Source: Talpa occidentalis (Eukaryota > Chordata > Mammalia > Eulipotyphla > Talpidae). Taken from it: a DNA stretch of 64,000 bases. Made by a program: the position numbers and the translations under genes. Of this stretch, positions 34,647 through 46,728 are shown piece by piece. The DNA lies in NCBI RefSeq assembly GCF_014898055.3, contig NW_023601104.1, positions 73,143,106 to 73,207,105 on the forward strand, given 5' to 3'. The first letter of the stretch is position 1; each line of letters opens with the position of its first letter. The notes beneath the pieces were generated by a model, which was given only the letters and a program-made list of their open reading frames with translations, was not told the origin of the DNA and ran no database searches.

Positions 34647-34875
34647 CCAATTTATTTCTTAAAAGATGCTTTCAGTTGTGCCAATACTACCTTATAGTTT
34701 GGCAGTTTGGCCATTATACCTCAATTCCCAGCACACAAAATATACATATAGGCAGAAAGGAATGAAAAAGGATGATAATGAGGATGATGATGACAATGGC
34801 TGTGGCGCTGATGCAGAAGGAAGAGGAAGACAAAGAGATGAGAGCAGCTCTGTTTAGTGAAAACTTAAAGCACCA

Positions 34876-35070
34876 GGTGTTTTACAAACACATCATTGTA
34901 ATCTTTATATTATCCCTCTGAGATAGGTACTAAAATCACTACAACTTCACATTTGAAAACAGTGACATGAAATGCCTAAGTTCACACTGTAAGTGATGCT
35001 TGGTAAAAGTGAAATCCCTGCCTGACTTCAGAGCCTGCTTCTGAATACAACACATATGACACTACAGGGT
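34876..35070 (-). repeat. MIR fragment
   Basis: Antisense MIR: 'catcattgtaatctttatattatccctctgagataggtactaaaatc', 'atgcctaagttcacactgtaagtg', 'cctgacttcagagcctgcttctg'. Confidence 0.65.
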
Positions 35071-35929
35071 ATGCAACTTCTAGAAAACCCTTTCTCCTTC
35101 ATGAATGTGGGAGAAACTAGACAGGGACTCTAGAGGCCCTTGCTGATGGTACTGAGAAAGCCTGGAGAAGCGCTCAGATTGCTACAGCAGCCCCAAATGG
35201 CACTTCTGATGTTCTTGCTCTCTGTGGTGCAACCTGTTACCAAGACAATCATCTCAAATAGGAATTCCAATGAAGCTCAGAGCAAATTAATTAGCCATGC
35301 TGCAGACACATTAAAACTCTGCAAGCAGTTACCATAGTAGGTAACCTTGCATGTTTTACAAAGTGTGGTGTTTTCATTTCTGCTCATGTTGAATAATGAA
35401 TAATTTTCCCTGCCCCCTGCTAAACAGTGAATGATGAGAAGCCCTTTGGTAATTCAGTGATGTTGAATTAATATGTTGCTAGAATATCCACGTTTCCCCT
35501 TAAGCCACAATCCTTTTATTCTAGGTTTCTCTCCCCACCTCTCTCTCACTTCCCAAAAAATTCCATCACATACCTCGAAAAGAGATGGTGCTCCACTCCT
35601 GACTACAGAGGCAGCACCCATTGGCAACACCAGTTGAGGCAGACCCATGTGGGAATGTGGATGAGAGGGTGCAGGAGGCCACCAGGCATTCCAGGTAACC
35701 CAGATGATGCTGTGGTACTGCCCAACAGCTTCAGTGCCCACTCTAAACCCACCTTGCCTAAAGCATCCCACAGTGTCCCTGCCAAGGAAGATAATTTCAA
35801 CACTTGCAACACTTTCTGTCACTCTTGAGCCCCTTCCATGATTTATTTGTCTTTAGAAAATTATATATGTATTTGCTTTTAATTTCATTTCCCGCTACTG
35901 AACGCAATGCCATAATAGCAGAGACTTTA
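35071..35929. other. Unique sequence, possible conserved stretch at 35,200-35,345
   Basis: No gene. The stretch 'gcaacctgttaccaagacaatcatctcaaataggaattcc ... caaattaattagccatgc' has conserved non-coding texture. A 122-codon minus frame (35,454-35,822) has no recognisable domain and overlaps other open frames. Confidence 0.35.
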
Positions 35930-36020
35930 TTTTATTCACTGCTGTGCTGGAAAAGATAGTACTTACAGGCACATTGAAAGAGTGCAATAATATTTGCTGA
36001 ATGGATGAATGAATACCAAA
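35930..36020 (+). repeat. L2 3' end
   Basis: 'tttattttattcactgctgtgctgg' then 'gagtgcaataatatttgctgaatggatgaatgaat'. Confidence 0.5.
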
Positions 36021-36284
36021 AACATTTGCCAGTAATGTGAATTTTACTGAGGATGTCTGAGGAGATAAAGGAGAAAATAAAGTCACATTCCATGTAACAA
36101 GACTTCATTCATTTTTGCACTGGACATCTGCCCTCTGATAGAATTCATCTCTTTTTTCCCACTAATTTTTCACAAATGCCTCTCAATTATCTCAAGAATC
36201 TAGGAGATATATGCCCTACCTTCTAAACAAAGCCCAGATTCTTGTGCTGCTCCCCACTTCCATCTTAAAAATCACTTCGGCCGA

Positions 36285-36376
36285 AGACAAATAATCCAAA
36301 CATCAATAGGAACTAAGTAAATTTTAGGACATTCATAAAATGAAATATTATGCAGCCATTATAAGGAAATAGGCTG

Positions 36377-36410
<34 letters not shown>

Positions 36411-36772
36411 AAACACATGGCCAAGACATGTTATTATATTATTTAATAAAAAAAAAAGGTAAAGCAAGTTCCATAAGTACAACATGATTATACATGTGAA
36501 AGAGAGGGAGAGAAATACACATATATTAATATTAACTTAGTAGATCTTCGGAAAGACACCTAAGAAACTACTAATGGTGGTTGACTATAGAGAACAGAAT
36601 GAGGAAACTGTATCAGGATATCAGGAGTAGGAAGGAAACTATGTTTTGGTACTGAAGTTTTGTTTTGAAGCTTTGTTTTTTGTTTTTTTTTTTTGTTGGT
36701 GTTGGTCGTGTTTGTTGTGGTGTTTTGTTTTGGTGTGTTAAAAATGTATGTGCATTAAATAAACAATTACAA
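36285..36772 (+). mobile_element. Old L1 3' end
   Basis: Old L1M-type tail: 'catcaataggaactaagtaaattttaggacattcataaaatgaaatattatgcagcc', 'ggaaagacacctaagaaactactaatggtgg', 'tatgtgcattaaataaacaatt'. Interrupted by a (GA)n run at 36,386-36,411 and a T/G-rich stretch at 36,657-36,738. Non-coding. Confidence 0.6.
36386..36411. repeat. (GA)n microsatellite
   Basis: About 12 GA units inside the old L1 tail. Confidence 0.93.
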
Positions 36773-37146
36773 ACTAAAAGGAAAGAAAGAGTGTGGGTAG
36801 GCAGGCAGTCAAGACAGTAGAGCAAGCCATCAATCAATTTCAGTATGCCCCTGAAAGAATTCACCCAACCAAACAGGAATTTCATGCTCTGGGGATGTCT
36901 CCAAGAAGACAGACTTGAATGTTCACCCTTCCATTCTCTGCAAGAATAAAGCCTCAGAACAGATAATGGCACCTGCTGGAAACCAAGGCCAAAGAAACTC
37001 AGTGAGCTGTTGATGAGCAACTTTAAAATGCATTTAGTCCAGAGTTTACTATGAGATTGGTCTACCCAGAACTTTTATCTCCCCCCATTCGCCCCATCCC
37101 AGTCATTTTTTCCATGGAAAATAATTTTAAGCATCAGAATAAATTG

Positions 37147-37179
<33 letters not shown>

Positions 37180-38214
37180 CAATACAATGATTATTTGGCA
37201 ACATTTCCGAGAAACTCTCCAATCACATCAACTTTGTTTTCTGAAATGTGTTTCTCACTGAATTATTTATTATCTGCTGGTCCTGTATCTGCCACTTGCT
37301 AAATTGTCCTATAAAGTTGTTACATAATTGTTGGAGTAAAAAGGAGAGCAAGAGCAGGGATTTGTTTGTTTAGTGTTAACTCTCTGGGAGGAATTATGCA
37401 TGCTTTTTGAAGGGTGTTATTAACTCTGGGGTGGGGGAGGGTGTGAGAGCACTGACTTTGTGCCAGGGAGACCCTATGGTTGCTGACAACCACCTGACCA
37501 TGTCTGCTCCTGCACCATGAGGAACAGTAGTGCTTTAAGTACAGATCTAAGAAACATTCACTGTAAACTATTCTCACCTCCCAGAGATTCTTCCAGGCCC
37601 TGCTTCTAAACCTATCCCCTGTACCTACAATCACACCCACTTCTACACCTATAGCTGTACCTAATTTATACCAAGGTATTAAACCCTTTCCTTTTCACTG
37701 AGTTAGACAAATGAATGAGGTAGATTGAGCATGCATAATTCCTCCCAGGGAGTTAACTCTAAGGGAAAGCAAAGGCTGGAAAATTTAACTCTTGAAAGAA
37801 GTAGAAGTCCTTCTCTTAAAGAGATTCTGCACTATTTGGTACCATCAAAGAGACCACAGTGGAAAGAGAAGTTCCTTTCTGATTGCCAAGTTGCAAACAG
37901 GATTGGATTTTTTATTTCTAGATCAGCTGCGAAGAAATGTAACTGTGATAAGGACAGAAGAGCAAGTCCTGTGCTATCCAATTCTGGGGAAGTTATATGG
38001 AGATTGTCAGCACAAAGTAGGTGAGTCAAATACAGCAAACAAGTTTAGGTTCATATCTTCATAAATTTCTATTTTGTATCTTTCTGGAATGAAAAACATT
38101 GCTACTGTAATCAGCAGATTCCTAGAGCACTGCTTAATTGTGTAATAGAAACTAACACTGTGACTTGTAATGTAGGGACTGATTAGCTAGTAAGAGGTAC
38201 CATTTAGAAGTGGT
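36773..38214. other. Unique sequence with (GT)n
   Basis: About 1.4 kb without a gene. (GT)n at 37,149-37,177. Open frames of up to 106 codons (37,320-37,640, minus; 37,725-38,064, plus, two frames) lack family features. Confidence 0.4.
37149..37177. repeat. (GT)n microsatellite
   Basis: About 14 GT units. Confidence 0.95.
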
Positions 38215-38221
38215 CAATTCT

Positions 38222-38489
38222 AAATTTTTTTTAAAGATTTATTTATTTATATAAGAACTGGGGTACAGGTCAGAGGCGCAGGAGTGTGAGAGAATTCACC
38301 AAAGAGAGAGCGGAGCAGAACAGGCCGACGGGCCAAAGACACTGCTGAGGGGAACAGCGGGTGAGGCAGGAGAGGTCTGCCACGCCATGTGGGTTTCTCC
38401 CAGGCTGGCTGGGAATCGAACCTGTGCTGCAGAGGTGGCAGACAGCTTCACAGTGCTGCGTTCAACCCGCTGCACCACTGGAGGGGCCC
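38222..38489 (-). mobile_element. tRNA-derived SINE, subfamily B
   Basis: Full-length minus-strand copy with tail 'aaagatttatttatttatataagaactggggtacaggtcagagg' and head 'gcaccactggaggggccc'. Short TSD caattct at 38,215-38,221 and 38,490-38,496. Confidence 0.88.
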
Positions 38490-38748
38490 CAATTCTTAAC
38501 TTCTAAACTAAGAGTTTCTCTGCTCTAATTTAAGGCCTTAACTAGTCCAAATCATTCAAGACAGAGGTCACTTTAAGCCTTATCATCTCTTCACAACAAA
38601 ATATTAATTAATATATGTATTTTTAATTTTTTTTTAAAGGAAGGGAACTTACTAACACATAGCAACATCATTGTTGGAACTACCCTCTTCCAGCAGAGTC
38701 AGCCCGAAATTATCTTGCTCCTCGTGGCACCTCAGTTGAAAGGGGGCT

Positions 38749-39024
38749 ATTTATTTATTTATTTATTTACTTATTTATACAAGCACTGGGTACAGTCAGA
38801 AGCGCGGGAGGGTGAGAGAATTCACCAGAGCCAGAGCGGGGAGCAGAGCAGGCAGAAGGACCGAAGTACACTGCTGAGGGGAGCAGCAGGAGGCAGGAGA
38901 GGTCTGTGCGTCATGCGGGACCCTCCTCAGGTGGCCGGGGAGCAGCCAGGGATCGAACTGGTGCCGCAGAGGCTGCAGGCAGCTTCGCAACCCAGCGCTT
39001 AACCGCTGCACCACGGGGAGGCCC
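38749..39024 (-). mobile_element. tRNA-derived SINE, young subfamily A
   Basis: Minus-strand copy, CpG-rich and well preserved, tail (TTTA)n on the plus strand at 38,749-38,778, then 'acaagcactgggtacagtcagaagcgcggg', B box region 'gggatcgaactgg' (38,949). I could not find a clear TSD, so either the flanks have decayed or one end was lost. Confidence 0.88.
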
Positions 39025-39728
39025 TTAATTAATATATTTATATAGCCTCTGTTTCACAGCTTTTGACAGAAGGAGGAGGGTGAGAACATGGCTCTGAGTG
39101 TTTGAGGAATTGGAAAGGAAGCGCCATATATAAAGGGATAAATGGGGTGGGGGGGAAGCTTAGAATTAGAACCAAAGACAAATTTTACTACTTTTCTTGG
39201 AGATGAGGGTTCCTGGGCAGCAGAGAACTGTGCCAACCTCATATACTTCTGTGCTCCCTCTACTAGCAGAGAACATGGTGGTTTCCTGTCTTCTCCTGAT
39301 TCATATCTTTATCTTTAGAGTTTTATCTATAAAGGAGCTTCTTTCAGAGGTACTTGCCAGCTGCCCAAATGATGGTTGTTCTTGATCCATTCCTCTAACT
39401 AGCAGTAGTAAAACATAACCTCATTCTTCAGTTTTACAACAATCATTCTCTGCCACAGGGTAGTAGGCTACTTGCCTAGTCTCTCCCCTTTTTAACCACC
39501 ATCATATACACCTTGAGTATACTCTTTATACAGTAAATATAGAATTCATAATAACTATGAACTCACCTGCTTGATTTGTTATTAGCAACTTCTTGACAAA
39601 TCAACCCTAATGTTAAACATGACCTTATTAAGAAAGCTATTGGATTAAATCCCAGTCTAAATTAATTAGACAAATGGCTTCATGACCAAAGAGCTAACAT
39701 GTAGGAAAAACTTAATATCACCTTTGTA
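39025..39728. other. Unique sequence, nothing recognised
   Basis: No gene or assignable repeat. Confidence 0.4.
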
Positions 39729-40239
39729 GATTAAATAGTGTCCCCAAAATACTTCAGAATGTGACCATATTTAGAAATGGTACTTGCAGATGATCAAGTT
39801 AAAATGGAGACATTTGGGTGGATCCTAACCCAATATAGTTGTGTGTGGGTGTGTGCACATGGTGTGTGTGTGTGTCCTTATGAAAAGGGGAAATCTGGAC
39901 ACAGGGATAGACACGTGCACACAGCAAGAACAGCACATGAACATGAAGGTTGTTGGTGGGTAGGGAAGAGGGCTTCAATCTGATAGGGGAATAGCACTAG
40001 AAAGTAGATGGTGGTTAAGGTGAAGCTTATGCACATAAGGAGGAAAAGGTGTACCTTTGAAATTTATATAGTATTGCAAATCCACACAATTTTATTAAAT
40101 AAAAAAATACATAAAGAAACCAATACTGCTGACCTTGACCTCAAACCACAAGCCTCCAAACTGAGATAATACATTTCTTTTGTTTAAGCCACCAAAATCC
40201 ATGGTACTTTGTTATAGCAGCCCAAGTAAACTAATACAC
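39729..40239 (+). repeat. MaLR (MST/MLT1-type) solitary LTR
   Basis: Sense LTR: 'gtagattaaatagtgtccccaaaatacttcagaatgtgacc', 'cttgcagatgatcaagttaaaatgg', 'gtccttatgaaaagg', end 'catttcttttgtttaagccaccaaaatccatggtactttgttatagcagccc ... actaatacac'. About 100-150 bp in the middle (around 39,960-40,110) does not fit and may be another insertion. A SINE follows at the exact 3' end. Confidence 0.72.
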
Positions 40240-40242
40240 TAA

Positions 40243-40559
40243 CCTATATTTACTTATTTTTTAAAGATTGATTGATTGATTGATTGATTTATCAATTGAT
40301 TTGTTGATTTATTTATACAAGCACTGGGTACAGTCAGAAGCGAGGGAGGGTGAGAGAATTCACCAGAGCCAGAGCGGGGAACAGAACAGGCAGACCGAGG
40401 AAATATACTGCTGAGGGGAGAAACGGGCGTGGCAGGAGAATTCTGCGTGCCACGTGGGACCTCGCAGGCCGGAGGCCAGGTATCAAACAGGCGCTGCAGA
40501 GGCTGCGGGCAGCTTCACAGCCCAGCGCTCAACCACTGCACCACCAGAGGAGCCCCGAA
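40243..40559 (-). mobile_element. tRNA-derived SINE, subfamily A
   Basis: Minus-strand copy with a (GATT)n expansion in the tail (40,266-40,290), body 'gcactgggtacagtcagaagcg' and head 'gcaccaccagaggagcccc'. Short TSD acactaa at 40,236-40,242 and 40,560-40,566. Inserted at the 3' end of the MaLR LTR. Confidence 0.87.
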
Positions 40560-40613
40560 ACACTAAACTTTAAAGGCCTGGCTCAAGATCCGTTGACTCA
40601 AAATTCTATTGGT

Positions 40614-41436
40614 CTATCATGTTCAACATCACTTGTCATCAGGGAAATGCAAATCAAAACTACCATGAGATACCATCTTACACCAGTGAGAATGGCACAT
40701 ATTAAAAAAACTAGCAACAACAAATGTCAGCGAGGTTGTAGAGAAAAAGGAACTCTTCTGCACTGCTGGTGGGAGTGCAAACTGGTCCAACCACTATGGA
40801 GAGCTGGGTGGAGATTTCTTGAACTACTAAACCTAGAGCTTCCATAAGATCCAGCAATTCCACTCCTAGGTATTTACCCAAATGACACAGAAACAGTAAT
40901 TCCAAAGGGTACCTGCATGCCTATGTTTATAGCAGCACTATTTACAATAACTAACCTATGGAAATAACCCAAATGCCCAAAAACAGATGACTGGATCAAG
41001 AAGATGTGGTACATATACACAATGGAATATTACTCAGCAATCAAAAAAGATAAACACATGCAGTTTGCAGCAACATGGATGGCGCTGGAAGGGATCACGC
41101 TCAGTGAAATGTTAGAAAGAAAAAGAAAAATACCGGATGGTCTCACTCATAGCAGGAATTTAGAAAACCTAAATAAGGGACCAGGAAAAAGATGAATCAA
41201 TGCAAAGTAAAAATCAAAATCAACAAGCAACTATAAACCAGAAACACGCTACGGGGGGGAGGGGGAGGGAGGGGTGGGAAAGGAAGGACTAGAGTCAAAA
41301 TAAGGGTGGGGGTACAATTGTATGGGGAATATAACCAAAATGAAAATGCATACATTGTGCAAAGATGAAAAAAGATGTAAGAATTATTTAAAATAAAATA
41401 TTTTTTTAAAAAATGATAAAGAAAAAAAAAGAAAAG
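40614..41436 (+). mobile_element. 5'-truncated L1 insertion with TSD
   Basis: An 823-bp L1 3' fragment, same lineage as the copy at 3.2 kb. Perfect 14-bp TSD aaaattctattggt at 40,600-40,613 and 41,437-41,450. Contains the end of ORF2, the G-rich tract (41,251-41,279) and the 3' end 'aaaatgcatacattgtgcaaag'. It lies 40 bp downstream of an opposite-strand SINE but has its own TSD, so the two are separate insertions. Confidence 0.94.
40619..41195 (+). pseudogene. L1 ORF2 C-terminal fragment, inactivated
   Basis: Encodes the cysteine-rich C-terminal part of ORF2 ([13 protein letters not shown]) and then [12 protein letters not shown]. Breaks: a TAA at 40,845-40,847 where the 3.9-kb copy reads through, a second TAA in 'ggaaataaccc' near 40,962, and a one-base loss near 41,110 that replaces the normal C-terminus. 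The upstream SINE is open in the same frame, making a long but meaningless SINE-L1 frame (40,350-40,847). Confidence 0.9.
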
Positions 41437-41469
41437 AAAATTCTATTGGTGGTGTTTCTTTGGAGAAAT

Positions 41470-41472
<3 letters not shown>

Positions 41473-41504
<32 letters not shown>

Positions 41505-41524
41505 TATCTGTCTGTCTGTCTCTT
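41473..41524. repeat. Compound (GT)n-(TCTG)n microsatellite
   Basis: About 15 GT units (41,473-41,502) run into four TCTG-type units (tctatctgtctgtctgtctc). Confidence 0.95.
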
Positions 41525-41920
41525 CTCTCTCTACTTCCCTCCCCACCTTCCCCATGATTCATGTCTTTGGTGATGGCAGAGATGTCTATCATACTCATTA
41601 CCAGTCAGTGAAAATGCACTTTTCCTTCTGGGCTGGGTAGCATAAGCAACCACAAGCCATTGTCTATGATCTTTTTGGCATAATTTCTTGTTTGTTTGTT
41701 TTTTTCCAGTGCTTATATTGGTTATTTTTTAAAATCTCCTAAAGGTTTGTGGTAGTTAGTGGTCTTAGGCGATTATGAGTTTTGGATGCTGATAAACTAG
41801 GACAGTGGTGCAATACCACAAAGAGCCTTCCCAACACTCAACCACCCCAACACTCAGGAAGGGAAGACACAATCATGATTCCTGAAAAGGGAGTAATTAC
41901 GTCATAGCAAATAAAGTCTT
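41525..41920. other. Unique sequence, nothing recognised
   Basis: No gene or clear repeat. Confidence 0.4.
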
Positions 41921-42075
41921 ATATTTATCTAGAGCCTTGCATTCATTATCTTGTTTGATCTTTACAACCTCATGAGATAGGCAGAACAAGTACTCTGTAA
42001 CTCTCAGCTTACCTTCAGGGATCAAAACCAGAGAGACTAAGTGACTCAATAACACAGAATTAAAACAGTTCAGAG
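41921..42075 (-). repeat. MIR fragment
   Basis: Antisense MIR: 'cattcattatcttgtttgatctttacaacctcatgagataggcag' then 'agactaagtgactcaataacacag'. Confidence 0.6.
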
Positions 42076-43440
42076 CTGTGTCATCTTATCACTCACTCAA
42101 CAAATTACTTAATCTCACTCATGAGATATTATGATATATAGTAGAGCATCTTTAATAACCATCAAGATCCACCAAATGAGTGGGGTTAGATAGTTTCACC
42201 AGCATTAAACTGACTAAAGATCACATTTAATGGCGCCTGAAACTGTGTCCAAACAGACTTTCCCAAAGAAGCAGAATGGTTTCCCTCTAAAGCACTATTT
42301 CTTTGCGTGAACCAGTTGCTATAATTTCATGCCTGATTCACAGGTTTCTGCTCGCCTCATCAGATGCGAATCAGATAAATTAAAGAAATAACTAAATTCA
42401 TTTTACACATGATTCCAAGTCCACAGGCTCAGAATGTGGGCCTGTGTTCACTCCACACTTCTCCCACAAGGGTAATGGGTTTTAGGATCATGATTTTTCT
42501 TGCTATGCAGATGCCTTCTAGAAACCATCATGGGTCCAGTAGGCAAATGCTCCGTAAATACTTACATTCATGTGCATTTCCACAGGTAAGTAACAAATCA
42601 TTATTTTTGCAGAGAATAAGGAGCCCATAATGAGGTATATATTGTATATTTTTTCAATCCCTGCCACTGGACTGTTTCTGAAATAGTGACAAAAAGAACT
42701 AGCAGGTTTTCCTTTAGCCTAAATTCTCCTCTGCACCAAAGACTGAAGAAAACTATATGGAGAGCTCAAAATAGGAAAGGCCTGCTGTGAAAAAGCACAC
42801 ATCTCTAGGATGAGAAGTCAGCATTTCTTCGGCCTCCTGGTTCTGCTGAGACATCCAGTGTTAGGGGGGAGTTCTGTGGGGGCGAGCGGTGAAAGCTCAC
42901 CTCAGGAGGTGCAGCTGTGTTCAAGTTTAGACCAAGAGTTAGAGGTTTGCTCTTTTCTTAGGAAGAAGTGAGGACACCTCTATCCTTCTTTGCTCTTGAC
43001 AGGTATTACCCAAGTTATTTGCCAAAAGGACAGAGTGCAGGTCTCAAATAAGTCTTTCAGGTTGAGATAGCACAGAGCTCATTATCAGATTAGAGATTGA
43101 GAGCCACCAGGGTGATTGCTGCTGGGCAGGCCTCCCACAGCCCTGAATCACTCTTCCCGAGGCTGTCCACCCACACTGCTTCACGAATATGGCTATCTAT
43201 CAAGCTCTCTAGCATATTTGTGAGGCTCAAATGCTCAGATGCTTTTTAGGCCTAATTTTATCATATTTTTTCTCAGATAAATCATATTTGATCATTCTCT
43301 CCTTCTTTAAATCCTCCCTTTTCTCTGCTTCTAGGACATGACACCCTCATGGAATTTCTCCTCATCCTCTGGCACCTTCTCACTGTGTTTCTTTTGTCCC
43401 TCCCTCTCTGAAGTCTGGTATTGAACTTCCTGAAAATGAA
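42076..43440. other. Unique sequence, nothing recognised
   Basis: About 1.35 kb without an exon or assignable repeat. Open frames are 73 codons or less. Confidence 0.4.
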
Positions 43441-44400
43441 GTCTTGGTCCCTATTCTTTTCTCTATGTAGAGAAGAAGGCAGGCTGAATATCAGAATACT
43501 AAATATCTATTTCAAGCATGAGAAAAAAGATAAGGAAATTCAGCTGAAAGAAATGAAAAAGAGGGAAATAATAAATATGAGAGCATATACTAACGAAAAG
43601 GAAACTAGCATATAACAGAGGGGATCATCAATGAAAATAGTGGGTTTATTGAAAAGACTAACACAGAGATAAAATCCCTTAGGAATAGGCACAAATAATC
43701 AATGGCAGTAATGAAAAAAGGGCCATCACTACACAGCCTGCAAACATTGAAGGGATAAGAAAATATAAAAACAAAGCTATAAGCCAATCCATTTGAAAAT
43801 TTGGATAACTATGCCTTAGCACATGCACACATGCATGCACACACACGGCCCTTAGCAAAGCTAGAACTAATTTAAAAATTAATTCACTGTTTAGAAACCT
43901 TCCCACAAAGAAAACTACAGACCTCGATGGCTTCACTGTGAACTCTACAAAATACATCAAGAATAAGTAATATCAATTTTCTCCCACATACCCTTTCAGA
44001 GAAGAGAAAAGGAATGCTCACTCTTCAACTCAGTTTTGAAAGCCAGAGTGATCTTGATACAAAAGCTGATACTACAAGAAAGGAACATTAAAGACCCATC
44101 TCTAGTGATTTTGATTTTCTTTTAACTCTAAACAAATTCTAGCAAATCAAATCCAGCAACGTGTAAAAACAGTTGTACATTACAAGCAAGCCAGAGTATT
44201 CCAAAAATGTAGTTATTTAGCATTTGAGAATCATTCAGTATAATCTGCTCCATTAATAAAATATAGATGAATCCTATGATCATCTCAGTAGATGCAAAAA
44301 ATATTCAATATACATGATTTAAAAAAACAAACTGTAGCAAACTAGAAATAAAAAATAATTTCTTTAAGCTAACAATGTGTATCTACAAAATAAAACTCAA
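43441..44400 (+). mobile_element. Old L1 ORF2 fragment (reverse transcriptase region)
   Basis: Matches the order of an old L1 ORF2: 'gaaaagactaacacagag', 'catcactacacagcctgcaaac', 'aaccttcccacaaagaaaactacagacctcgatggcttcactg', 'tagcaaatcaaatccagcaacgtg', 'gatcatctcagtagatgc'. All frames are broken. The element has no young 3' end or TSD. Confidence 0.72.
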
Positions 44401-44419
44401 GTAGTTTATTTTCTGTTCC

Positions 44420-45240
44420 AGGTCTACCCTTCTAATTTTCCTCATCTAAGTAAAATGACATCTCCAACCATCCAATTGCTAAAACCAATATCTGAAAGTT
44501 ATTATTTAGAGTTTGGTCTCTATCTTCTACCAGTGTCAATCCACGAATTATGAATTTATTGATTCTATTCCCAAATATTCCCAGAGTTCATCTTTTTTCC
44601 GTCTCTTTCCTTACCACCCTGGGCCATTACCATCTCTCACCGGGACCCCCTACCTTAGAGTTACAACTGGCTTCCCCCCTTCTACTCTTGCTCCCTCCAA
44701 GCCATGTTCTAAATCTACTTTGCAGGCAGACTGATAATCTAAAATATTAATCAGAATATATCACAACTTGTTTAACTACCCGGTAGACTTGAGAGAGAAA
44801 ACCCTTATCCAGGTCTATTTGCCTCATGCTTTATGCAAGAATCGCTTTGTCCCTCTCTGTGACCCACTGGACGGACCTCTTTTGGGATTTGCCAAGCTAG
44901 TGCCCTCGTCAGCAGGATCCTCTACTTTCAGGATCCTCCCAACTCTGACACAACCTACAGGATTCATCTCAAACGATACCTCTGTAGAGCCCTTCCTGGT
45001 CACCATATCATTCCCTTTTTTAGAAGCCTCGATTTTCTTTCAGAATTCTTATCACAATTTGCAAGTTTATATTATTTCATTCTTTTACTTTTAAGATTTC
45101 TGTCTTCTTCACTACACTGTAAACTCCACAAAGGCAAGAATCTTAAAGATTTTGTTTTCTTCTATTTCGGTTCTATCTAGTACATAGTAAGTATTTGATA
45201 AATCATTGTTGAGATAATGAATAAATGAATGAGTCATATA
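44420..45240 (+). repeat. L2 3' region, long copy
   Basis: Follows an L2-type 3' region: 'caactggcttcccccc', 'tctactcttgctccctccaagccatgttc', 'tagagcccttcctggtcaccat', 'cactgtaaactccacaaaggcaag', ending 'gtacatagtaagtatttgataaatc ... gaataaatgaatgag'. The 108-codon open frame at 44,768-45,094 falls inside this repeat and is not a gene. Confidence 0.6.
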
Positions 45241-46329
45241 TTCCAAATATGTTGCAAATGTATGCAGCTTTTTCAGGAGATTTCTTCTAAGATGCAAACT
45301 TTGAGCCACCATTATAAGTAATATCACAGTAAGCATAATGAGACATATAAACTTGAGTTTCCAGACCACCCTTGAGGCAAATGAGCACTGTGTATCACTT
45401 AGACCCTTGAAATTAAGTCTAACTCCTAATAAACATTATCACTGACACTAGGGTTTGCTGTGCAAGAATCTTATAGGAAGTTACTGCAAAAAAGCATAAA
45501 TGAAACCAGCAGCAGCAAATCAAGAGTTAAAAACTTTTATTCAGCTACAAATACAGTTTGCTAACTGAGAAGACTTCAAAGACAAGTTAAAAAACATTTT
45601 AGATAAGCAAATAATGTTCCTAAAATAAAATAAAATGTGCAGCTAGTGATATTTATTTACAAACGCCTTATGACCACCTTCTAAGAAATGCTAAATGATG
45701 GTGAAACTTCAAAAGGCATCAGCACAACCAACACAATCTTTTTGGTTAAAAATAATATCGTCATGTAATAACCCCAACAAAGTATTTTTTCCTAGACTTG
45801 CAACTAATCTCTAACTCCAGACAAATCTCTAATTTGCATCTCTAACTCTGATGCAAATTAATTTTTTATGCCGTTGTACCTCATTTTTTACTACCTATAA
45901 AAGGTGACCGCTAATGCTATATGAAAACAAAATTATACAGAACCCCATGTTCCTAATACACTTTAATAAACTTTTGTGATGGGCTCAACTCCCTCATTAT
46001 CCTACAAAGGAGGAAATAATTTTTTTTCTAATTTTCTTTTATAGGTTGAAAGGAATGGCCAGAATTTGTATCATGATTGGAATCAATCTAAAACTCTCAT
46101 TCTAGGATTAAACCAAAATCAAGGTCACTGACTGATAATACGATACAAAAAGGTAGTAAAGTGAGCTTTAGAGATAGGGGAGGAGAAGAACCCATGGTCT
46201 ATATCCTTACTTGAAGAAAAGAAGACTATAAAAAAATTACAAGCAGTGGACCCAAGAGCACTTAAGGGCTCTAGAATCAACAGACACTGATAAGAGCAAC
46301 AAGGATTTTGTATTCTGTATTGTATGCTG
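45241..46329. other. Unique A/T-rich sequence, nothing recognised
   Basis: No gene or clear repeat. Between 45,805 and 45,862 the motif 'aatctctaac' is repeated irregularly. Confidence 0.4.
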
Positions 46330-46445
46330 GTGAGTCAAAACTCTAGCTCCTTCACATGCAAGTTGTGTCTTCCTCAGCAAGTTGCCAAACCTCTCAGCTT
46401 CAATTTCTTCATCTATAGAAAGAGGATAACAATGTTGCTTCAAAA
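46330..46445 (+). repeat. MIR fragment (weak)
   Basis: 'ctagctccttcacatgcaagttg', 'agcaagttgccaaacctctcagcttcaatttcttcatctatagaaagagg'. Confidence 0.55.
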
Positions 46446-46456
46446 GTTTCCTTGAG

Positions 46457-46728
46457 GGCCTCTCTGAGAGCCTAGAGGTTAAGTCTCAGCACCATCACCA
46501 CTATGGCCTGAGTTTGATTCCCCGCCAGGGACCTGACCCACATGGTGCGCAGACCTCTCCTTTCTCATTTGCTGCTCCCCTTAGCAGTATATTTCAGTAA
46601 ATCTGCCTGTTCAACTCCCCACTCTGTCTCTGGTGAATGCTCTCACTCCCCCGCAACACACACATTTGACCCAGTTCCCCAGTTCCTCTATACATAAATA
46701 AATGTTTAAAAAAAATCTTTAAAAAAAA
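46457..46728 (+). mobile_element. tRNA-derived SINE, old and degraded
   Basis: Plus-strand copy with a decayed head ('ggcctctctgagagcctagaggttaag'), B box region 'gagtttgattccccgcc' (46,511), body 'cacatggtgcgcagacctctcc' and end 'ccagttcctctatacataaataaatg'. TSD is unclear. Among the oldest copies in the window. Confidence 0.85.

Noticed and set aside
35454..35822. 122-codon minus-strand open frame
   Set aside because: No recognisable family, overlapping open frames on both strands, and no splice or promoter context.
38749..39024. CpG island promoter
   Set aside because: The CpG cluster is confined to a young SINE copy, as at 700-850 and 54,400-54,530, and does not extend into the flanks.
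40350..40847. 165-codon open frame
   Set aside because: It starts in a SINE read antisense, crosses 60 bp of flank and ends in L1 ORF2. It is a chance fusion.
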